A stretch of 64,000 nt of DNA, taken from Microvelia longipes (Eukaryota > Arthropoda > Insecta > Hemiptera > Veliidae). Shown in pieces: positions 1-13,225 of this stretch. The notes beneath the pieces were generated by a model, which saw only the letters and a list, made by a program, of their open reading frames with translations, did no database searches and was not told the origin of the DNA. Numbering within the stretch: position 1 is the stretch's first letter; each line of letters opens with the position of its first letter. The stretch lies in contig JACMZG010001914.1 in NCBI GenBank assembly GCA_018340805.1, positions 1,844,660 to 1,908,659 of the forward strand. Reading direction: 5' to 3'. The position numbers and the translations under genes are program-made.

Positions 1-1857
1 TTTAAAATAAAATTATGTTCCGATGTTTTTTACAATTTATTATTTGGACAATTTTTTCTATAATTTGAATATTTAAAGTGTCAATTCTTTTCTAAATATA
101 TAATAATGAAAAGACATGAAAAATTAACCAAAATAAAAAAAAGTGATAAAGTAAATGGTATTACGTTACCTGACCTTATTATGTTTACTACTAACTCAAA
201 CACGTGTAATAGTCATCAAACATAATTCCCTTTATTTTTTAATTAATTTTATTGAGATATATTTTGCTTTTTTTAAATGTCATAAAAATTTAATTAGGAT
301 GATCACTTTCAATTTGTATTAGTTCATGGCTTTAATTAGAGAGTGCAGCATTATATGATAAACTACTGCTTTCTGTTGATTAAATGATGAACTAAGTAAA
401 ACTAGTGATCTGCTGAATACTCTGTGAAAATTATTATTAGGATGTTTGCCAACTTGTAAGGTAAATAGGTGATGCCGTTGTGGCTGTGTTAATCAATAAT
501 TTATTAAGTTTATTTTTTTGTCCCTCCTTGATAAATATTACCCCCTTAATATTATATTGTATAGTTATTTAAAAATGAAAAGGCGTTGCTTAATAGTTAT
601 AAAGGCTTGTTTTTTATATGAGACAAAATTTTGGATAAGGTAAACAAATAAACTAAAGAAAGTTATAATTTTCTTGCATAATGTGCCTGTTATTGTATCT
701 TATAAGATAAATCCTTTCTCCAGTATTAAATTATTTATAATGTATATATTATTTTATAACTTTATCCTACCTTTATCTTTTCCTTTCTTATTTTCCGGTT
801 TTCTTTTCATAAATAATCATCCTCTTAGTTTTCATTTTAACCAAAACCTTTGTCTCATTTAAAAAGAAGTATTTAGCCTTATAAAAACTCAATAAAAATG
901 CTAATTTAAAAATCATGAGTTATTTATATTATATTCACCGTAATTACATTTATTATTCAATATTTAAATATTAATAAATTTAGGAAAAAAATACATTATG
1001 ATTATATTTTTTTCAAAACTTTTAGTTTTTAATTTTTCATTTAATGTAAGTTGTTGTTATGTAAATAAATAGAAAATGTATAAAATAAAAAAAATATTAA
1101 TTTAATTTTTTTAGAATTATAATGCTTTTAAATTATTATATTCTTTTGTGTATTTCTTTGTCCGTATAAATTTTTATTCTCTGGTGGATTAGAAAGGAAA
1201 ATGGTGCAAGTTAAGTTTTGTGATCTGAAATAACAAGCTGGCACATTTTAATAAAGAAATTAAGACCTCTTTTAAAATAAAAAGAAACAGGTTTGTATTT
1301 GCTGAAGAATTTTCTTTTTGCTGAAAAAAAATGATAATTTTAAGATATGATTTTGGTGGTGTTAAATTGACTGATTAAATGAGATGTGTGGGTGAGCTGT
1401 TGGTGGTTATTTTGTCTTATTTTATTTTTTTTTTAATATGGGACTGTGATGGTGGACCACCATGTTCTAGTATTGACCTTGCAAGCAGTATGATGTACTA
1501 GGGATCATTATGCATAAGCAGTGTATGATATGAAAGTAAAGGTGGCAGGACCACTGATATGATGGGAAGACATGAAACAGTACTATTTGCAGGAAGTGTC
1601 TTGTGAACTAAACCTCTTGCATAATAAAATAAATTAACTGGAATAGTAATATAAGTTAATATCTTAAAAAGTGACATGACTAAACTGTTGAGTTTATTTA
1701 TGTTATACTTTATTATCACTATATTTATTATAATTATACTTATCTAATTCTCTTTCTATATCATAAGAGAAAGAGTTCTTTTACCCATCTATTAGTAAAA
1801 ATTTCAAAATTTATTTAAGTCTTACTTGTGGTAACATTTTCTTTTTGGAAGGATGGT
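1..1857. other. AT-rich non-coding DNA
   Basis: Very AT-rich, with stop codons in all frames. The only open frames are 60-75 codons of Phe/Leu/Ile-rich chance reading. I see no gene, RNA or recognisable element. Confidence 0.6.
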
Positions 1858-2050
1858 TTGAGTTCAGAACAGCCAAGGGATACTTTGCTTTACATCCCCC
1901 AGCTCTGCTTGTTCCTGCTGGTGTTTGAATCCTAATCAGAACTATCAATGTACTAATAGCTTTACAATGGTTAAGGGGAGAAGTAACTAAGGCCCCAAAT
2001 AAGTGGGTTATTACATTTGGTTTGAATAAGTGGTTCCTCTCTCACTCTGT
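1858..2050 (+). mobile_element. SINE-like copy, tRNA-derived, diverged
   Basis: Begins GAGTTCAGAACAGCC and has a Box B-like GTGTTTGAATCC. It shares its tail (AATAAGTGG...GGTTTGAATAAGTGGTTCCT) with the element at 4441-4680, which has a much better tRNA-like Box A. The two are diverged copies of one family. Confidence 0.5.
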
Positions 2051-4440
2051 AAACTAGATATAACATGATGACAATGAAACATAATTATCACATAAATAAG
2101 TATAAAGAGAAATAAGAAAAATAAATATAAGCAATAATAACATGGCATACAGAAATAAAAGATGCTTCATGTTTCATAACTTGGTTGAATGCTAGGATCC
2201 CTATGAGGTTGTTTAATTTAAGATTTAATTACTTTTTTTGGTTTAAAGTAATTACCAATAACAAACTGAAACTTTTTTTTATTATTTTAAAGAAATTTTA
2301 CAAAATTTATCTCAAATACTTACAAGTAATTGTTTTTATTTTTTTGTAAATATATAAAACTAGTGAGTATTTTGGATTTTAATGCCTTGAACGAATTTAT
2401 CAATTCAGATACTCGACATGCTTAAAGATTTAATGTGTAGGCACTACCTTGCTTTAGTCTTAGTATGAACCATTGAAGACAAACCTTTTTACATAGAGTT
2501 GTTAATATTAAAGGCAATACATTTTTTTTTTGGCCATGGTTGATAATTGTGCATATTAGAGTATGCATCCAAAATAGTTTCTAACTTTTGTTTTTATTTA
2601 CTGAATATAATCTTGGCCACATTTTTAGTCTATCTAATTAAAAATACCAAACTTCATTAAATGTTAATATTCGTGTAACGGACAAACAAGTACACTGCGT
2701 AACTCTGCTTGAAGGATCCGAGTAAATAAGGGTTCTTAGCATCTTATTGGCTGTGATGATGACAAAGTAATCAAAAGCCAGTTTATAAAAAACATAAATG
2801 TTCTGCATTGGGAATTTAGTGTTTACTTTGCCCTATACAAGTTAACTTCATTACTCAGTTTCTTCGTTATTATTGTGAGGAATTAGTTGACTTTGGGATG
2901 TGAAAAGCAAGAAAGATGTTAAACACATATGTATGACAATTTCATACAAGAAATTATGTGTCATAAAAGTATAATTTTTGTAGATACATCGAGTGTATTT
3001 AGTAGATAAAAGATGATAAAATGTTTTTAGTAGATTTGTATGTTGTATATTTATAGAAGAAGGTTTGAATTTTATATTTTTTTAAAAGAATGCTTATATT
3101 GCAAACTATAGGTTAGAATATGACTGGATTCACCATTATGTAATGATATTTTCATATATTATAAGAGGTAAGATTATTAGTAAGAAAGTGGAAATGTTAT
3201 GAACAATTTGTATTGGTTGATTAATTAGTGGTCAGTTTTACACTAACTATGCTATACCTGTGTGAGGAATAGTTTTCAAATAAATAGAGCATCTTACTTG
3301 TTTTTCACTTGACATGAACACATAAATCTCTTAAAATGATCATTTAAGAATTAGTTGCACTAGAACAGATAAGGCTCTGGATATCTTTGAGGTTAAATTT
3401 TAACTTCTTTACCTTATCTGTTTAACAATTTATTTCAATTGTGAACATTAAAGTCTGTTTTCCCATAAAACTATAATTCAATATTAAAATAACTCAATAA
3501 ATATGAGGCTCAAATAAGTTATAAATAAATACAGTACTTAAGCAAAACCTGAATGATCATCATCTGTGCCTAATAACTGTCATAAATTCCTGAATGATCA
3601 CCATTGGTGTCTAAATGAAAATCAGCAGTTTCTGAATGATCATCATCATTGCCTATAAACAATAAGAAATACAAAACCACTTTTGTTTTGTCATTATATT
3701 TTGTGCTATATTATTTTTTAAATTATTTATAAATATCATATTAAATAATTGTATCTTTTATTATCTATATAATAGTTTCATAATTGTATTTTATAAATTC
3801 TTATTTAAAGTATGATTTTCTTAAAAATATATTTATTTTTATATCAATTTTAATAGCTTACTTAGTATTAACATGGAAAACTATTGAAAATTGTGACATT
3901 TTTACTTTTTGCAACCTTTGTAACAAAAATCTCTTTTCGGAACAGTTTATTTGATGAATCTCCTCTGTAAAATATTTTAGTATGGCCTGCTGTGATGTGT
4001 TCTATTACACCCGCCTGTGTTGTAATTATTTTATTATATAATATATTTATAAAAACAGCAACAAAATTCTATTTGTTTTGTTTAATACAAAATAAAAACG
4101 AAAAACAAAGTTAAAACTTAAAAATTCATTGACTGAATAAATAAAATTTTTTGAGAAAAATCCTTTTAAAACTTTTATCTTCTTTAACAACTAATGCTAA
4201 CTTAAAATTGCATAGAACTAAATGAATGAATATGTGTACTAGTGTAACAAATATTCAAAACACTGCGTATAATAATGAAAATTTGAAACAAGTGATACTT
4301 ATTTGTTATATTGAACAAATTAATAAAAAAGTAAATGTTTTTAATTGAAAAGGTATAATAAATAAATGAAATGCTAATTGATCTTATTTAGTTGTTGTTG
4401 TTAAATTTCCCAACTTTTAGTTATATGGATTAGGTATCAA
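2051..4440. other. AT-rich non-coding DNA with a small degenerate tandem repeat
   Basis: No gene seen. At 3546-3660 a unit of about 50-55 bases containing CCTGAATGATCATCAT recurs three times imperfectly. The rest is featureless A/T-rich sequence. Confidence 0.5.
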
Positions 4441-4680
4441 GGGTTCAGAATGGCTGAGTGGTGTTAGGTACTTGCTGAACATCTTTTCATGTAAATCGCA
4501 ATGCCTATTCCGGCCAGGGCTAAATCCCAGTCATGATGGTATCTGCTTGACTTCCTTTAGTGCTATATGGTTCTTTAATAGTGTTTTAAAACCATAAGGG
4601 AGTTGATGTCTGAGCCTCCAATAAAGTGGTTTACTAACTGGGGTTTGGATAAGTGGTTCATCTCCCTCTCTTATCCAATC
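4441..4680 (+). mobile_element. tRNA-derived SINE-like element
   Basis: The head reads GGTTCAGAATGGCTGAGTGG, where TGGCTGAGTGG matches a Box A of the Leu/Ser tRNA type. A degenerate Box B GGGCTAAATCC follows about 65 bases later. The body and 3' end match the copy at 1858-2050. Too degraded to be a tRNA gene. Confidence 0.6.
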
Positions 4681-4914
4681 CTTGGTTTAAACATAAATGT
4701 AAGAACAGTAATAATCTATCGAGTATAGTTTTGAATAGCTTTCGAACATCATTGGATTTGATTCCTAACTGAGGAGTAAGGCAATAGTGCTCTCAATAAC
4801 ATATTAGGCTGCCGCATGGTAAAAATGATTATTTCGTGGCGGAAAAAACAAACAACGAAAATGTGCCATAAAGCTGTAAGCAGGATAAAGATGCTATGTT
4901 AATAAGAATAATTA

Positions 4915-5255
4915 GGTTAGTCTAACCTGTGCTAACTGGAATAACTAAGTGTAGTCTGATCTTGACTCACATGGTATAGTCTAATCAAAACTAAACTGGA
5001 AAACCTGCACTATCTAGACCCTAGACAGTCTGGACCAGATTATAAACAACCTTATGTTAGTCTAGATAGTCCAGTTCAGTCTAACTTTGGCAAAAATGGC
5101 TTAGTCTAACTTTGATCAACATAGTTTAGACCAATCAAGTCTAACCAGGACCATCTAGACCTTTTATTATATCCTTTATCTATGATTTAGACTAGTGATT
5201 TAATTTTTTATATAAACAAAAATTTATAAAGAATTTTAGGTAGACTCTAGACTGT
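4915..5255. repeat. Degenerate tandem repeat, AGTCTAAC-type
   Basis: TAGTCTAA, AGTCTAACTTTG and (T)CTAGAC variants recur at least ten times at irregular spacing, with near-units such as TAGTCTAACTTTGATCAACA. It is an old, scrambled minisatellite. Confidence 0.55.
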
Positions 5256-5589
5256 GTAGGAAGGACATCAGGATTTAAAATTTCTCTTTTATTTCTAAGG
5301 ATGAACAAAAATGTAACTTGTATTTTCTTCTTAACATGCGATATTAGAGGTCAGAGGATTTTCCAGATACTCACTTTCCCTATATACGATAATTTGTAAC
5401 TTTTTCGAATCACATTACTAGTTGATTGGCAGACTGGCCCTAAATTTCTCTTTACCTGAAATTCTTTAGTCTTTGCATGACATTACAAAACTATATTGGC
5501 TCAAAACAATACAAAATATCATAATTGATATGAATACAATACTTTGTATAGGACCAATCGTCACCTGAATTAGATTATTATTTGATTAT

Positions 5590-5645
5590 ATTATATGTAT
5601 AAACATATATAATATATATATATAATTAATATATAAATTAATATG

Positions 5646-5677
<32 letters not shown>

Positions 5678-5745
5678 ATATATATATATATATATATATA
5701 TTAATATATATATATATATATATTATAATATATATATAATTGAAG
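5590..5745. repeat. (TA)n microsatellite
   Basis: About 150 bases of almost pure alternating T and A with a few AAT interruptions. Flanking sequence 5256-5589 and 5746-6711 is AT-rich and shows no gene. Confidence 0.9.
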
Positions 5746-6711
5746 TGCCTGAAGAAAAAGGGCGGAGTACGTACAGGTATGTGTACTGTTGGTACATAAA
5801 TATGTATTTATATATTACATATAATAATGACAATTGAGGCAAGAAGAGCTTCATTACGAGCAATCAAGCTTAATTTGAGGGTCCTGTTGGATGTTAAAAT
5901 ACGATAAGGAACTATGCCTGATCGTACTTAAACAAAGTAAGGCGTTCAAAACAGCCTGAGGCAGCATAAGCACAATACACAGTAGGAACAGGTAAGATTA
6001 ATAAATTTGACGCAAGACCAGCAGTTAGCAGAGTATAAGTACATGAATATTATTTAATTTTTAGTATTACAAATCTAATAACCGAATATACTTAAAAAAC
6101 CGTAAAAGAAAGGGTAGGGTTTACAAAGAAATAGTGTTTCTGTTATAAAATGAATTTCAAACTTGACCAAAAACAACATAAATATATTTAATTTGGCGAG
6201 GGTCAAGTTTAAAAGTGTAGGTACATAATATGTAAATAATAAAATAATACTTCAAAAATGAAAGTCCGCAAGCTCATGAACCATCCTGTCATGAGACCAC
6301 AGAGTACCAAAACTCAAAATAAATTGCAGTTAAAAAAAAACAGTATAAGTTGCTTAAGTTAAGATGCTTAACTAAGTTGTTAAGCAGAAGGCAAAAGTTA
6401 AATTTACTGATTTTAATATGAAATTAAATTCTGATCTCACCACAGCACGGTATCTCGCACAATCACTTTTACATGTATTTTTTATTATAAAAATTATTAG
6501 CTAAGCATTAAGAACATAAATTGGTCAACTAGCTTTTTGAAAATATAGGTTAGTAACTAATTTATTTCATCAAAAATCTGACATATTGTAAGCAGGTAAA
6601 ATTGATTTAAGATCCTCCCAAACTTGGTAAGCACAGCAAGCAAAGTTGTATTTCCTGGGGTGCTCAATATAATGCGACAAAACCAAATATTAGACAGTAT
6701 GAAATTTAGCA

Positions 6712-7130
6712 AAACAAAATAGCTGAGTGGGCACTTTGTTGCCAGGACTCAGATCCTGGTCATTTTGATGATTATAGTTGAGAGATAGGTTTACTTAGTA
6801 TACAAGTAAATAGATGTCACTCTGTGACCATATACAAGCCCGCATCACGCCTTAGCTATCAGGTACCGTGCCGGAGAAAAACAGCAATAAGAGGGAGGAG
6901 TCGTAGAGTGTCCCTCTCGAACGCAGCCGCACAGGGTGTACGGGTTGTAGTGCTAGGGTGTGTAACTTTATCCACAGGTACGCGATCTGAGAGGTTGAAA
7001 ACATCTGATGATACCAGCTGGTGTTGATTTATTCGAGTAAAGGCACTCAGAGCGGGAAAGCCCACGCGGAAGATCTTACTCAACCACTCGGCGAGGTGGT
7101 GCGCAGGTGATGCCTCTAACAATCAACCTA
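6712..7130 (+). mobile_element. tRNA-headed SINE-like element with GC-rich body
   Basis: TAGCTGAGTGG at 6720-6730 (Box A) and GACTCAGATCC at 6745-6755 (Box B) form a tRNA-like head. The next 300 bases (6825-7125) are strikingly GC-rich for this window. GTGTAACTTTATCC near 6960 and ACATCTGATG near 7001 recur in the inverted repeat at 13226-13341. The short open frames on both strands here are composition artefacts; I see no protein family. Confidence 0.4.
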
Positions 7131-7167
7131 GACAATTACCATTCTTCGCCTTGTGTTATTTAACTTA

Positions 7168-8042
7168 AGGCCCGTCTAAACAATCTTAAGTAATAGGGAA
7201 AATGAGAGAAGTGGAAGAATTTTTCAAAATCTCTTTTTCTCGTATAAAATTCTTTTTCCCGCCCTTTTGACTTTAAGAAAACCCAAAGAAGGTTTTATAA
7301 TTCACTTAAAGAACGAATAAACACGTAGTCTGTTGAATGATACAATACTTGTAAACGAAGATTGATTGTTGATTGTGTGTTGAATAGTGATTGTTTGTGT
7401 TGTTTGAATCATATTTTTTATGATAAATAATATTTTTTTAAATTTTTGAATTAATAGTTATTTGAATGGATGAGGTTCCTACTACTGTAATACAACTAAG
7501 ATAAGGAAAAATAACGCTTCCAACAATTACCGTCATCCATTTGAGATGATTTATTAAATTAAAATAAATAAAACAACTTGATTTTAAAGTAAATTAAAAA
7601 ATATTTGCAAAAAGTCTTTAAAAAATGAGAGGAAAGATCATGAAAAAGCAATGTTATTAATGTATTTAAAATTTTTGAGCTCTGCTCGTTGTAACCAATA
7701 AAATAAATAAATAAAATGTGTGACGTAGAAAAAAAAGTAGTTTATTAGTAGTTTATGTTTTTAAATGTATAAAATTGTTAGAGCTCTGCCTAGTTAAAAA
7801 AGTACAATAAAATAAAATGGTAGACGTAGGAAGAAAAAAAAGTTGTCCCCCAAATACAGCTATATGGTGTAATGTAATTAAAACTTGACAACAACGAGGT
7901 TTAGACGTGTACGGATCTCTTAAGTGCTAAAGAAGCGGGAATTAAAAAGTTTGTCCAGTGAAAAAATCTTCACGTCTTCGATTCTTCTGAGGAATTCTCA
8001 CTTCTCGATCTTCCTACTTAACTTAAGATGTAGACGGGCCCT
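7168..8042. mobile_element. Non-autonomous PIF/Harbinger-type MITE, copy 1
   Basis: Terminal inverted repeats AGGCCCGTCTA...TAGACGGGCCCT with sub-terminal CTTAAGT and repeated GAAGTGAAGAATT motifs, flanked by a 3-bp target duplication TTA (7165-7167 and 8043-8045). About 875 bases, no transposase frame. The same element occurs several times at 44933-47504. TTA duplications and GGCCC-type ends are typical of PIF/Harbinger; the superfamily call is inference. Confidence 0.75.
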
Positions 8043-8045
8043 TTA

Positions 8046-8690
8046 GAATAATACTTAATAAGAAGGAGCACTACTGATAACACGAAAAAAGCCGTTGACT
8101 GGTGCAACAAGGTAAAGCGCCACCCCTAACAAATACAATTTCTAAAAAAAGTTGGCAATACTTTCCGGTGCGAATTATTAATGTTCTATTATTAATTAAT
8201 GATTGATAATCATAAGATACTGAAAACTATCGGGCATACAAATATTTAAAGCATTTTAATGTAGTTAAAAACAATTATTAAAATTATATAAGAATAAGTA
8301 CCTGTCAACTAAAGTAGATTCTTGTATCCGCCACCCTTTTGCCATCTAGACCAGTGTTATAAGTATCACAGGTGTTTTAAAAAGTTATTAATTGTTCTTT
8401 ACGATCTTCTCATAATAGAATTATGACAAATAATTAAAATAATGTTTTGTCAGGTTGGCAGCATTACTTAGTGCCAGTCCAACCGCCTTCGTGTATCAGA
8501 ATTACATTGGTTTAAACGGCCCTGCTCCGCTTATATATATGTAATTGATCTAAGTTTATTTAAAAAGTATTTGTTAAACTTAAGAATTTAGACTAAGGAC
8601 TGATTCACACTTTGTTAAACTTTATATTGTATTCGTTTATTTAAGTGTGAATGTTTAAACGAAAGTGAAAACATCTATAGTATTGAAGAA
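8046..8690. other. Unassigned AT-rich stretch
   Basis: No gene, hairpin or repeat that I can match elsewhere in the window. Confidence 0.4.
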
Positions 8691-8696
8691 AAGAAA

Positions 8697-9745
8697 ATAA
8701 GTGTGGTTGTTCGATTTTTCGACAAAATAAATACGGTAGTCAAATCGACGGTGTAAGTTTTGTGTACACATTTTGCACAAACGTTGTTTCTGGTGTTTTG
8801 TACTATTATTCGACTTCTTTTAAGACATAAATCTTTATTATTGGAAATCAACACAAGGTAATTTTGTTTAACGAAAGAAGTAGTAAATCAAGCATGTGGT
8901 ATGAAAATTAGTAACTCGAGAACAATTGCATCAAGTCACTTCTGTGCGTGTTAACTAGTGCAAAAAGTGAAATGAAAAGGATCGCAGAGACATTGGCACA
9001 AGTGAATAAACTCCATGCATCATAAGTATGTGTAAGATGTCAATGCATTTACCCATTATGAGAAACCAAATGATCTGTCAAACATAATGGCAAGAGACAA
9101 CTAAAGAAATTAAACAAGCAAAATCAATACTACATCTGGATTGTGGTCCATCATCGACATTGTCTTCCATTGATGGGCGTCACATATTTAGCCCATCTGT
9201 TCGTACGTCTAACGCTTCAGGGTACCTAACAGAGCCTGAAACCACTGTGACTTAATAAAATACCAAGAAAGCAATGGTGAAGATAACCAGAGACGAGTGG
9301 TCATCTCTAACCACCACTTGCTGCAAGCAAAACAGTTATGTTGATACTACAGAGTTGAAAAACATGAATACTCGCACAATAACGTGCGAGAGACACCTAG
9401 GAAATGTAAACTAGCAAAGCAATGCACAAAATTATTTGTGGTCAAAAGATGGAATTCCTACTTTCATAACTCATGACCATAAATCAACCAACCAACTGCC
9501 AAGCGATGCCCCACTCAAAGAAAAGTCAAGTTTTCATACAGTGAAGCTTCAAAACGTCAGTCGCAACCTTCATCCACTGTATGTCAAAATATTTTATTTT
9601 AAACAATTAAAAACTTGTATTAAACTTTTCTTTTATTGAAAATTTTATATTAAAAAATTTAGTAAAATGAATTATTTTATTTATTCTAGTTTCTTATGAC
9701 CAACACCAATTTAGGTGTTTGTCATACAGTTGCCAGCGACCTTTA
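8697..9745 (+). mobile_element. Left arm of a large inverted repeat: degenerate DNA transposon copy
   Basis: Matches the reverse complement of 11944-13078 over most of its length: GTATGACAAAC/CACCTAAATTGGTG at the inner end, CCTAGGTGTCTCTCGCAC in the middle, and TACGGTAGTCAAATC near the outer end. A small hairpin CTCGCACAATAACGTGCGAG sits at 9370-9389. A frame at 9436-9639 contains KLQNVSRNLHP, and the other arm codes a similar FKNVSRNLHA, so both come from one decayed protein-coding element whose family I do not recognise. Confidence 0.65.
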
Positions 9746-10398
9746 CATATAGACCTGAATTTAACCTTAAGCTTGAGCTTTCTCAGTCAAACACCAACTG
9801 ACTGAGCTGTCCATTGATAAGTTGTTAAGCGGACAGCTACAATTTGTGATAAATATTAACTTCATTACTTGTGTTCTCTCAATTTTGAATTGAGAGAGGC
9901 ATTACACGTGTTACCCAGAGTTCTCAGGAGAATGGATTTTCTTGTAAACCCATTACCCAAAATAGCTTGATCCAATTTAAACTAACCAGCAAATAGACAG
10001 TACATTTGAATACTGTGTAAATTAGTGTGATAGAATACCCGTTTTTCTAATTTACAGGTAATTCACATTGACCACTGAATGGTTACACGCTAAGGTCTAA
10101 CATCTTAACTCACTAAAAGTTGCTGGATTGATTTAATTGTAAAGATAAAAATAGCAATGAAAGCAGAGTTACTTCCATCTTAAGAACAAGAATCAATAGA
10201 AGAAAATAAGTTTATAGCCAAATACTAGGACAGAAATCATGATCAATTTAAATGATACCATAATTTAACAAACTAAGCCAAATTAATTTTATTGACCTCA
10301 TTTTATTTATAAATCAAGAAGCAAGCAATGTTGATCAATTGGAGATGTTTTACCATCTATATTTAATAGAGATTCCTACCTTTACTACAAAAACAATT
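9746..10398. other. Unassigned sequence left of the gap
   Basis: AT-rich, no coding potential. A local hairpin CTCTCAATTTTGAATTGAGAG lies near 9877-9897. Nothing else seen. Confidence 0.4.
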
Positions 10399-11398
10399 NN
10401 NNNNNNNNNNNNNNNNNNNNNNNNNNNNNNNNNNNNNNNNNNNNNNNNNNNNNNNNNNNNNNNNNNNNNNNNNNNNNNNNNNNNNNNNNNNNNNNNNNNN
10501 NNNNNNNNNNNNNNNNNNNNNNNNNNNNNNNNNNNNNNNNNNNNNNNNNNNNNNNNNNNNNNNNNNNNNNNNNNNNNNNNNNNNNNNNNNNNNNNNNNNN
10601 NNNNNNNNNNNNNNNNNNNNNNNNNNNNNNNNNNNNNNNNNNNNNNNNNNNNNNNNNNNNNNNNNNNNNNNNNNNNNNNNNNNNNNNNNNNNNNNNNNNN
10701 NNNNNNNNNNNNNNNNNNNNNNNNNNNNNNNNNNNNNNNNNNNNNNNNNNNNNNNNNNNNNNNNNNNNNNNNNNNNNNNNNNNNNNNNNNNNNNNNNNNN
10801 NNNNNNNNNNNNNNNNNNNNNNNNNNNNNNNNNNNNNNNNNNNNNNNNNNNNNNNNNNNNNNNNNNNNNNNNNNNNNNNNNNNNNNNNNNNNNNNNNNNN
10901 NNNNNNNNNNNNNNNNNNNNNNNNNNNNNNNNNNNNNNNNNNNNNNNNNNNNNNNNNNNNNNNNNNNNNNNNNNNNNNNNNNNNNNNNNNNNNNNNNNNN
11001 NNNNNNNNNNNNNNNNNNNNNNNNNNNNNNNNNNNNNNNNNNNNNNNNNNNNNNNNNNNNNNNNNNNNNNNNNNNNNNNNNNNNNNNNNNNNNNNNNNNN
11101 NNNNNNNNNNNNNNNNNNNNNNNNNNNNNNNNNNNNNNNNNNNNNNNNNNNNNNNNNNNNNNNNNNNNNNNNNNNNNNNNNNNNNNNNNNNNNNNNNNNN
11201 NNNNNNNNNNNNNNNNNNNNNNNNNNNNNNNNNNNNNNNNNNNNNNNNNNNNNNNNNNNNNNNNNNNNNNNNNNNNNNNNNNNNNNNNNNNNNNNNNNNN
11301 NNNNNNNNNNNNNNNNNNNNNNNNNNNNNNNNNNNNNNNNNNNNNNNNNNNNNNNNNNNNNNNNNNNNNNNNNNNNNNNNNNNNNNNNNNNNNNNNNN
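10399..11398. other. Assembly gap, exactly 1000 N
   Basis: A round 1000-base run of N, the usual placeholder for a gap of unknown size. The true distance between its flanks is not known. Confidence 0.99.
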
Positions 11399-11943
11399 GT
11401 CTATGGTTTAGTTAAAAATCTTGACAGGTCAGTTTAGACACCACTGTATCTAAAAAAAAAATCCCTGCAAGAAGGGAGCGGAAAAAACTAAGTAAACAAA
11501 TAAGGTTATTTTACCCGTATTTTCTTGGCGATAATTTTTTAAATTTCTTTTGTAGTTATTTTAAAATATCATTTTTAAGATTAATTTGAAAGTAGTTTTC
11601 AAAACTATTATCAAAAGAAGAACCACAAACCAAGTGAACGATTGCTGGAAGAAGTTTTTTCCTACAGCGGTTATTGTGGTAAGGATTTTTTTTCTCTTTT
11701 TAAGTGAGAGGTTGGCAGCGACTTCTCTGATTGGTCAATCACCAAAATACTTATGGCCTTGGGGATTTTTAAACTAAACGATAGACTGTAGTCAAATGAT
11801 TAACTTGGGCCAACTTATAGTTATTCAAGTTAACTTAATTTGTCTTGTACCGACAGGAATATAGATTATATATTAAAGCATACTTAAGTTTATTTGAATC
11901 AGACTTAAGCCCATATGAATCAACTAAAGTCTACTTCAATCGG
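11399..11943. other. Unassigned sequence right of the gap
   Basis: AT-rich. A 63-codon open frame at 11586-11777 has no recognisable similarity or supporting signals. Repeats of TTAAGTTTATTTGAATCA-like words at 11820-11940 suggest a degraded repeat. Confidence 0.35.
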
Positions 11944-13078
11944 GTCGCCCTGGCGCCTGTATGACAAACCACCTAAATTGGTGTTGGTCATACAGAAACT
12001 AGAATAAAATAAAATAATCAATTTTACTAAATTTTATTATAATAAAATTTTAACAATAAAGAAAAGTTTAATACAAGTTAAATTGTTTTTAAAAATAAAA
12101 TATTTGACTACAGTGGCATGAAGGTTGCGACTGACGTTCTTGAAGGCTTCACTGTATGAAACTTGACTTTCTTGAGGTGGGCATCGCTTGGCAGTTGTGA
12201 AGTTGATATGAGTCATGAAGTATGAAATTAGAATATCATCTTTTTGAACACAAATAATTTGTAGCATTGCATTTTGCTAGTTACATTTCCTAGGTGTCTC
12301 TCGCACAGTTATATTGTGCGAGTATTATGTTTTTCAAAAATCTGTATATCAAACATAACTGTTTTGCTTGCCAAGCAAGATGGTGGTAAGAGATGACCAC
12401 TCGTCTCTGGTAAATACTTCACATTATATTCTTTGGGATTTTAATTAAAGGTCACAGTGAGTTCAGGCTCTGTCAGTGCCTGAAGAGTTAGACGTAACGA
12501 CTAGAGTGGGGCATGACATTATGTGGGCCATCAATGAAGACAAATGTCGAATGATGGAACAAATCCCAGATGTAGTATTGCATTTTTCTTGTTAATTTCC
12601 TAGGTGTCTCTCGCACAGTTATGTATTGACAGATCATTTGGTTTTTAACATAAATTAAGTTAATCACATTGACATCTTACAACAGTACTTATGTATGTAT
12701 GAAGTTAATTCAACTTATGCCAATGCATCCTTTATTAGTTAACAATTATTGCATCCTTTATTATGTTAACAAAAATCTAGCATGCACGTCCTCTAGATTA
12801 TTAAAATGAATAGAAGATATTGACATTTCACTTAAAATTATCCACGTCAACAAAGCATAGAAGTGACTTGAGCAACTTGTCTACAAAGTTACTAATTTTT
12901 CATAAACAAATTAACTTTGTCGTTGAATACAAATAATATAAGATATTATCTTAAAAAGAAGTCAATAATAGTACAAAAACACCAGAAACAAACGAGTGCA
13001 AAATGTACACAAAAACATTAGATTTGACTACCGTATTTATTTTAGAAAAAACGAACAAACCACACTTGTTTTCTTCCG
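11944..13078 (-). mobile_element. Right arm of the large inverted repeat: same element as 8697-9745, opposite orientation
   Basis: Reads on the minus strand like 8697-9745, with moderate divergence. TTCCTAGGTGTCTCTCGCAC occurs twice in this arm (12287 and 12598), a local duplication absent from the other arm. The frame at 12267-12037 (-) holds the FKNVSRNLHA counterpart. Confidence 0.65.
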
Positions 13079-13225
13079 ATAATATAAATCTTCTTGATTT
13101 CATATGTTTTATATGTCTATTTGTAATCACATCAGACAAATTAAAACTTAAAAAATATACTAAAAACAAACCACGACAAGTAACAACAAAAACAATACAG
13201 CATAACCTGAAAAATCTTGAAATAG

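Noticed and set aside
6712..6780. Functional tRNA gene
   Set aside because: Box A and Box B are present but no cloverleaf with paired acceptor stem can be drawn; it is a SINE head.
6824..7122. Two overlapping open frames on opposite strands (67 and 87 codons) as genes
   Set aside because: They follow from the GC-rich body of a repeat, which has few stop codons by composition. Neither resembles a protein family.
10339..11415. A 358-codon open frame across the N run
   Set aside because: It is open only because N cannot form a stop. The real sequence on either side codes about 20 and 4 residues.
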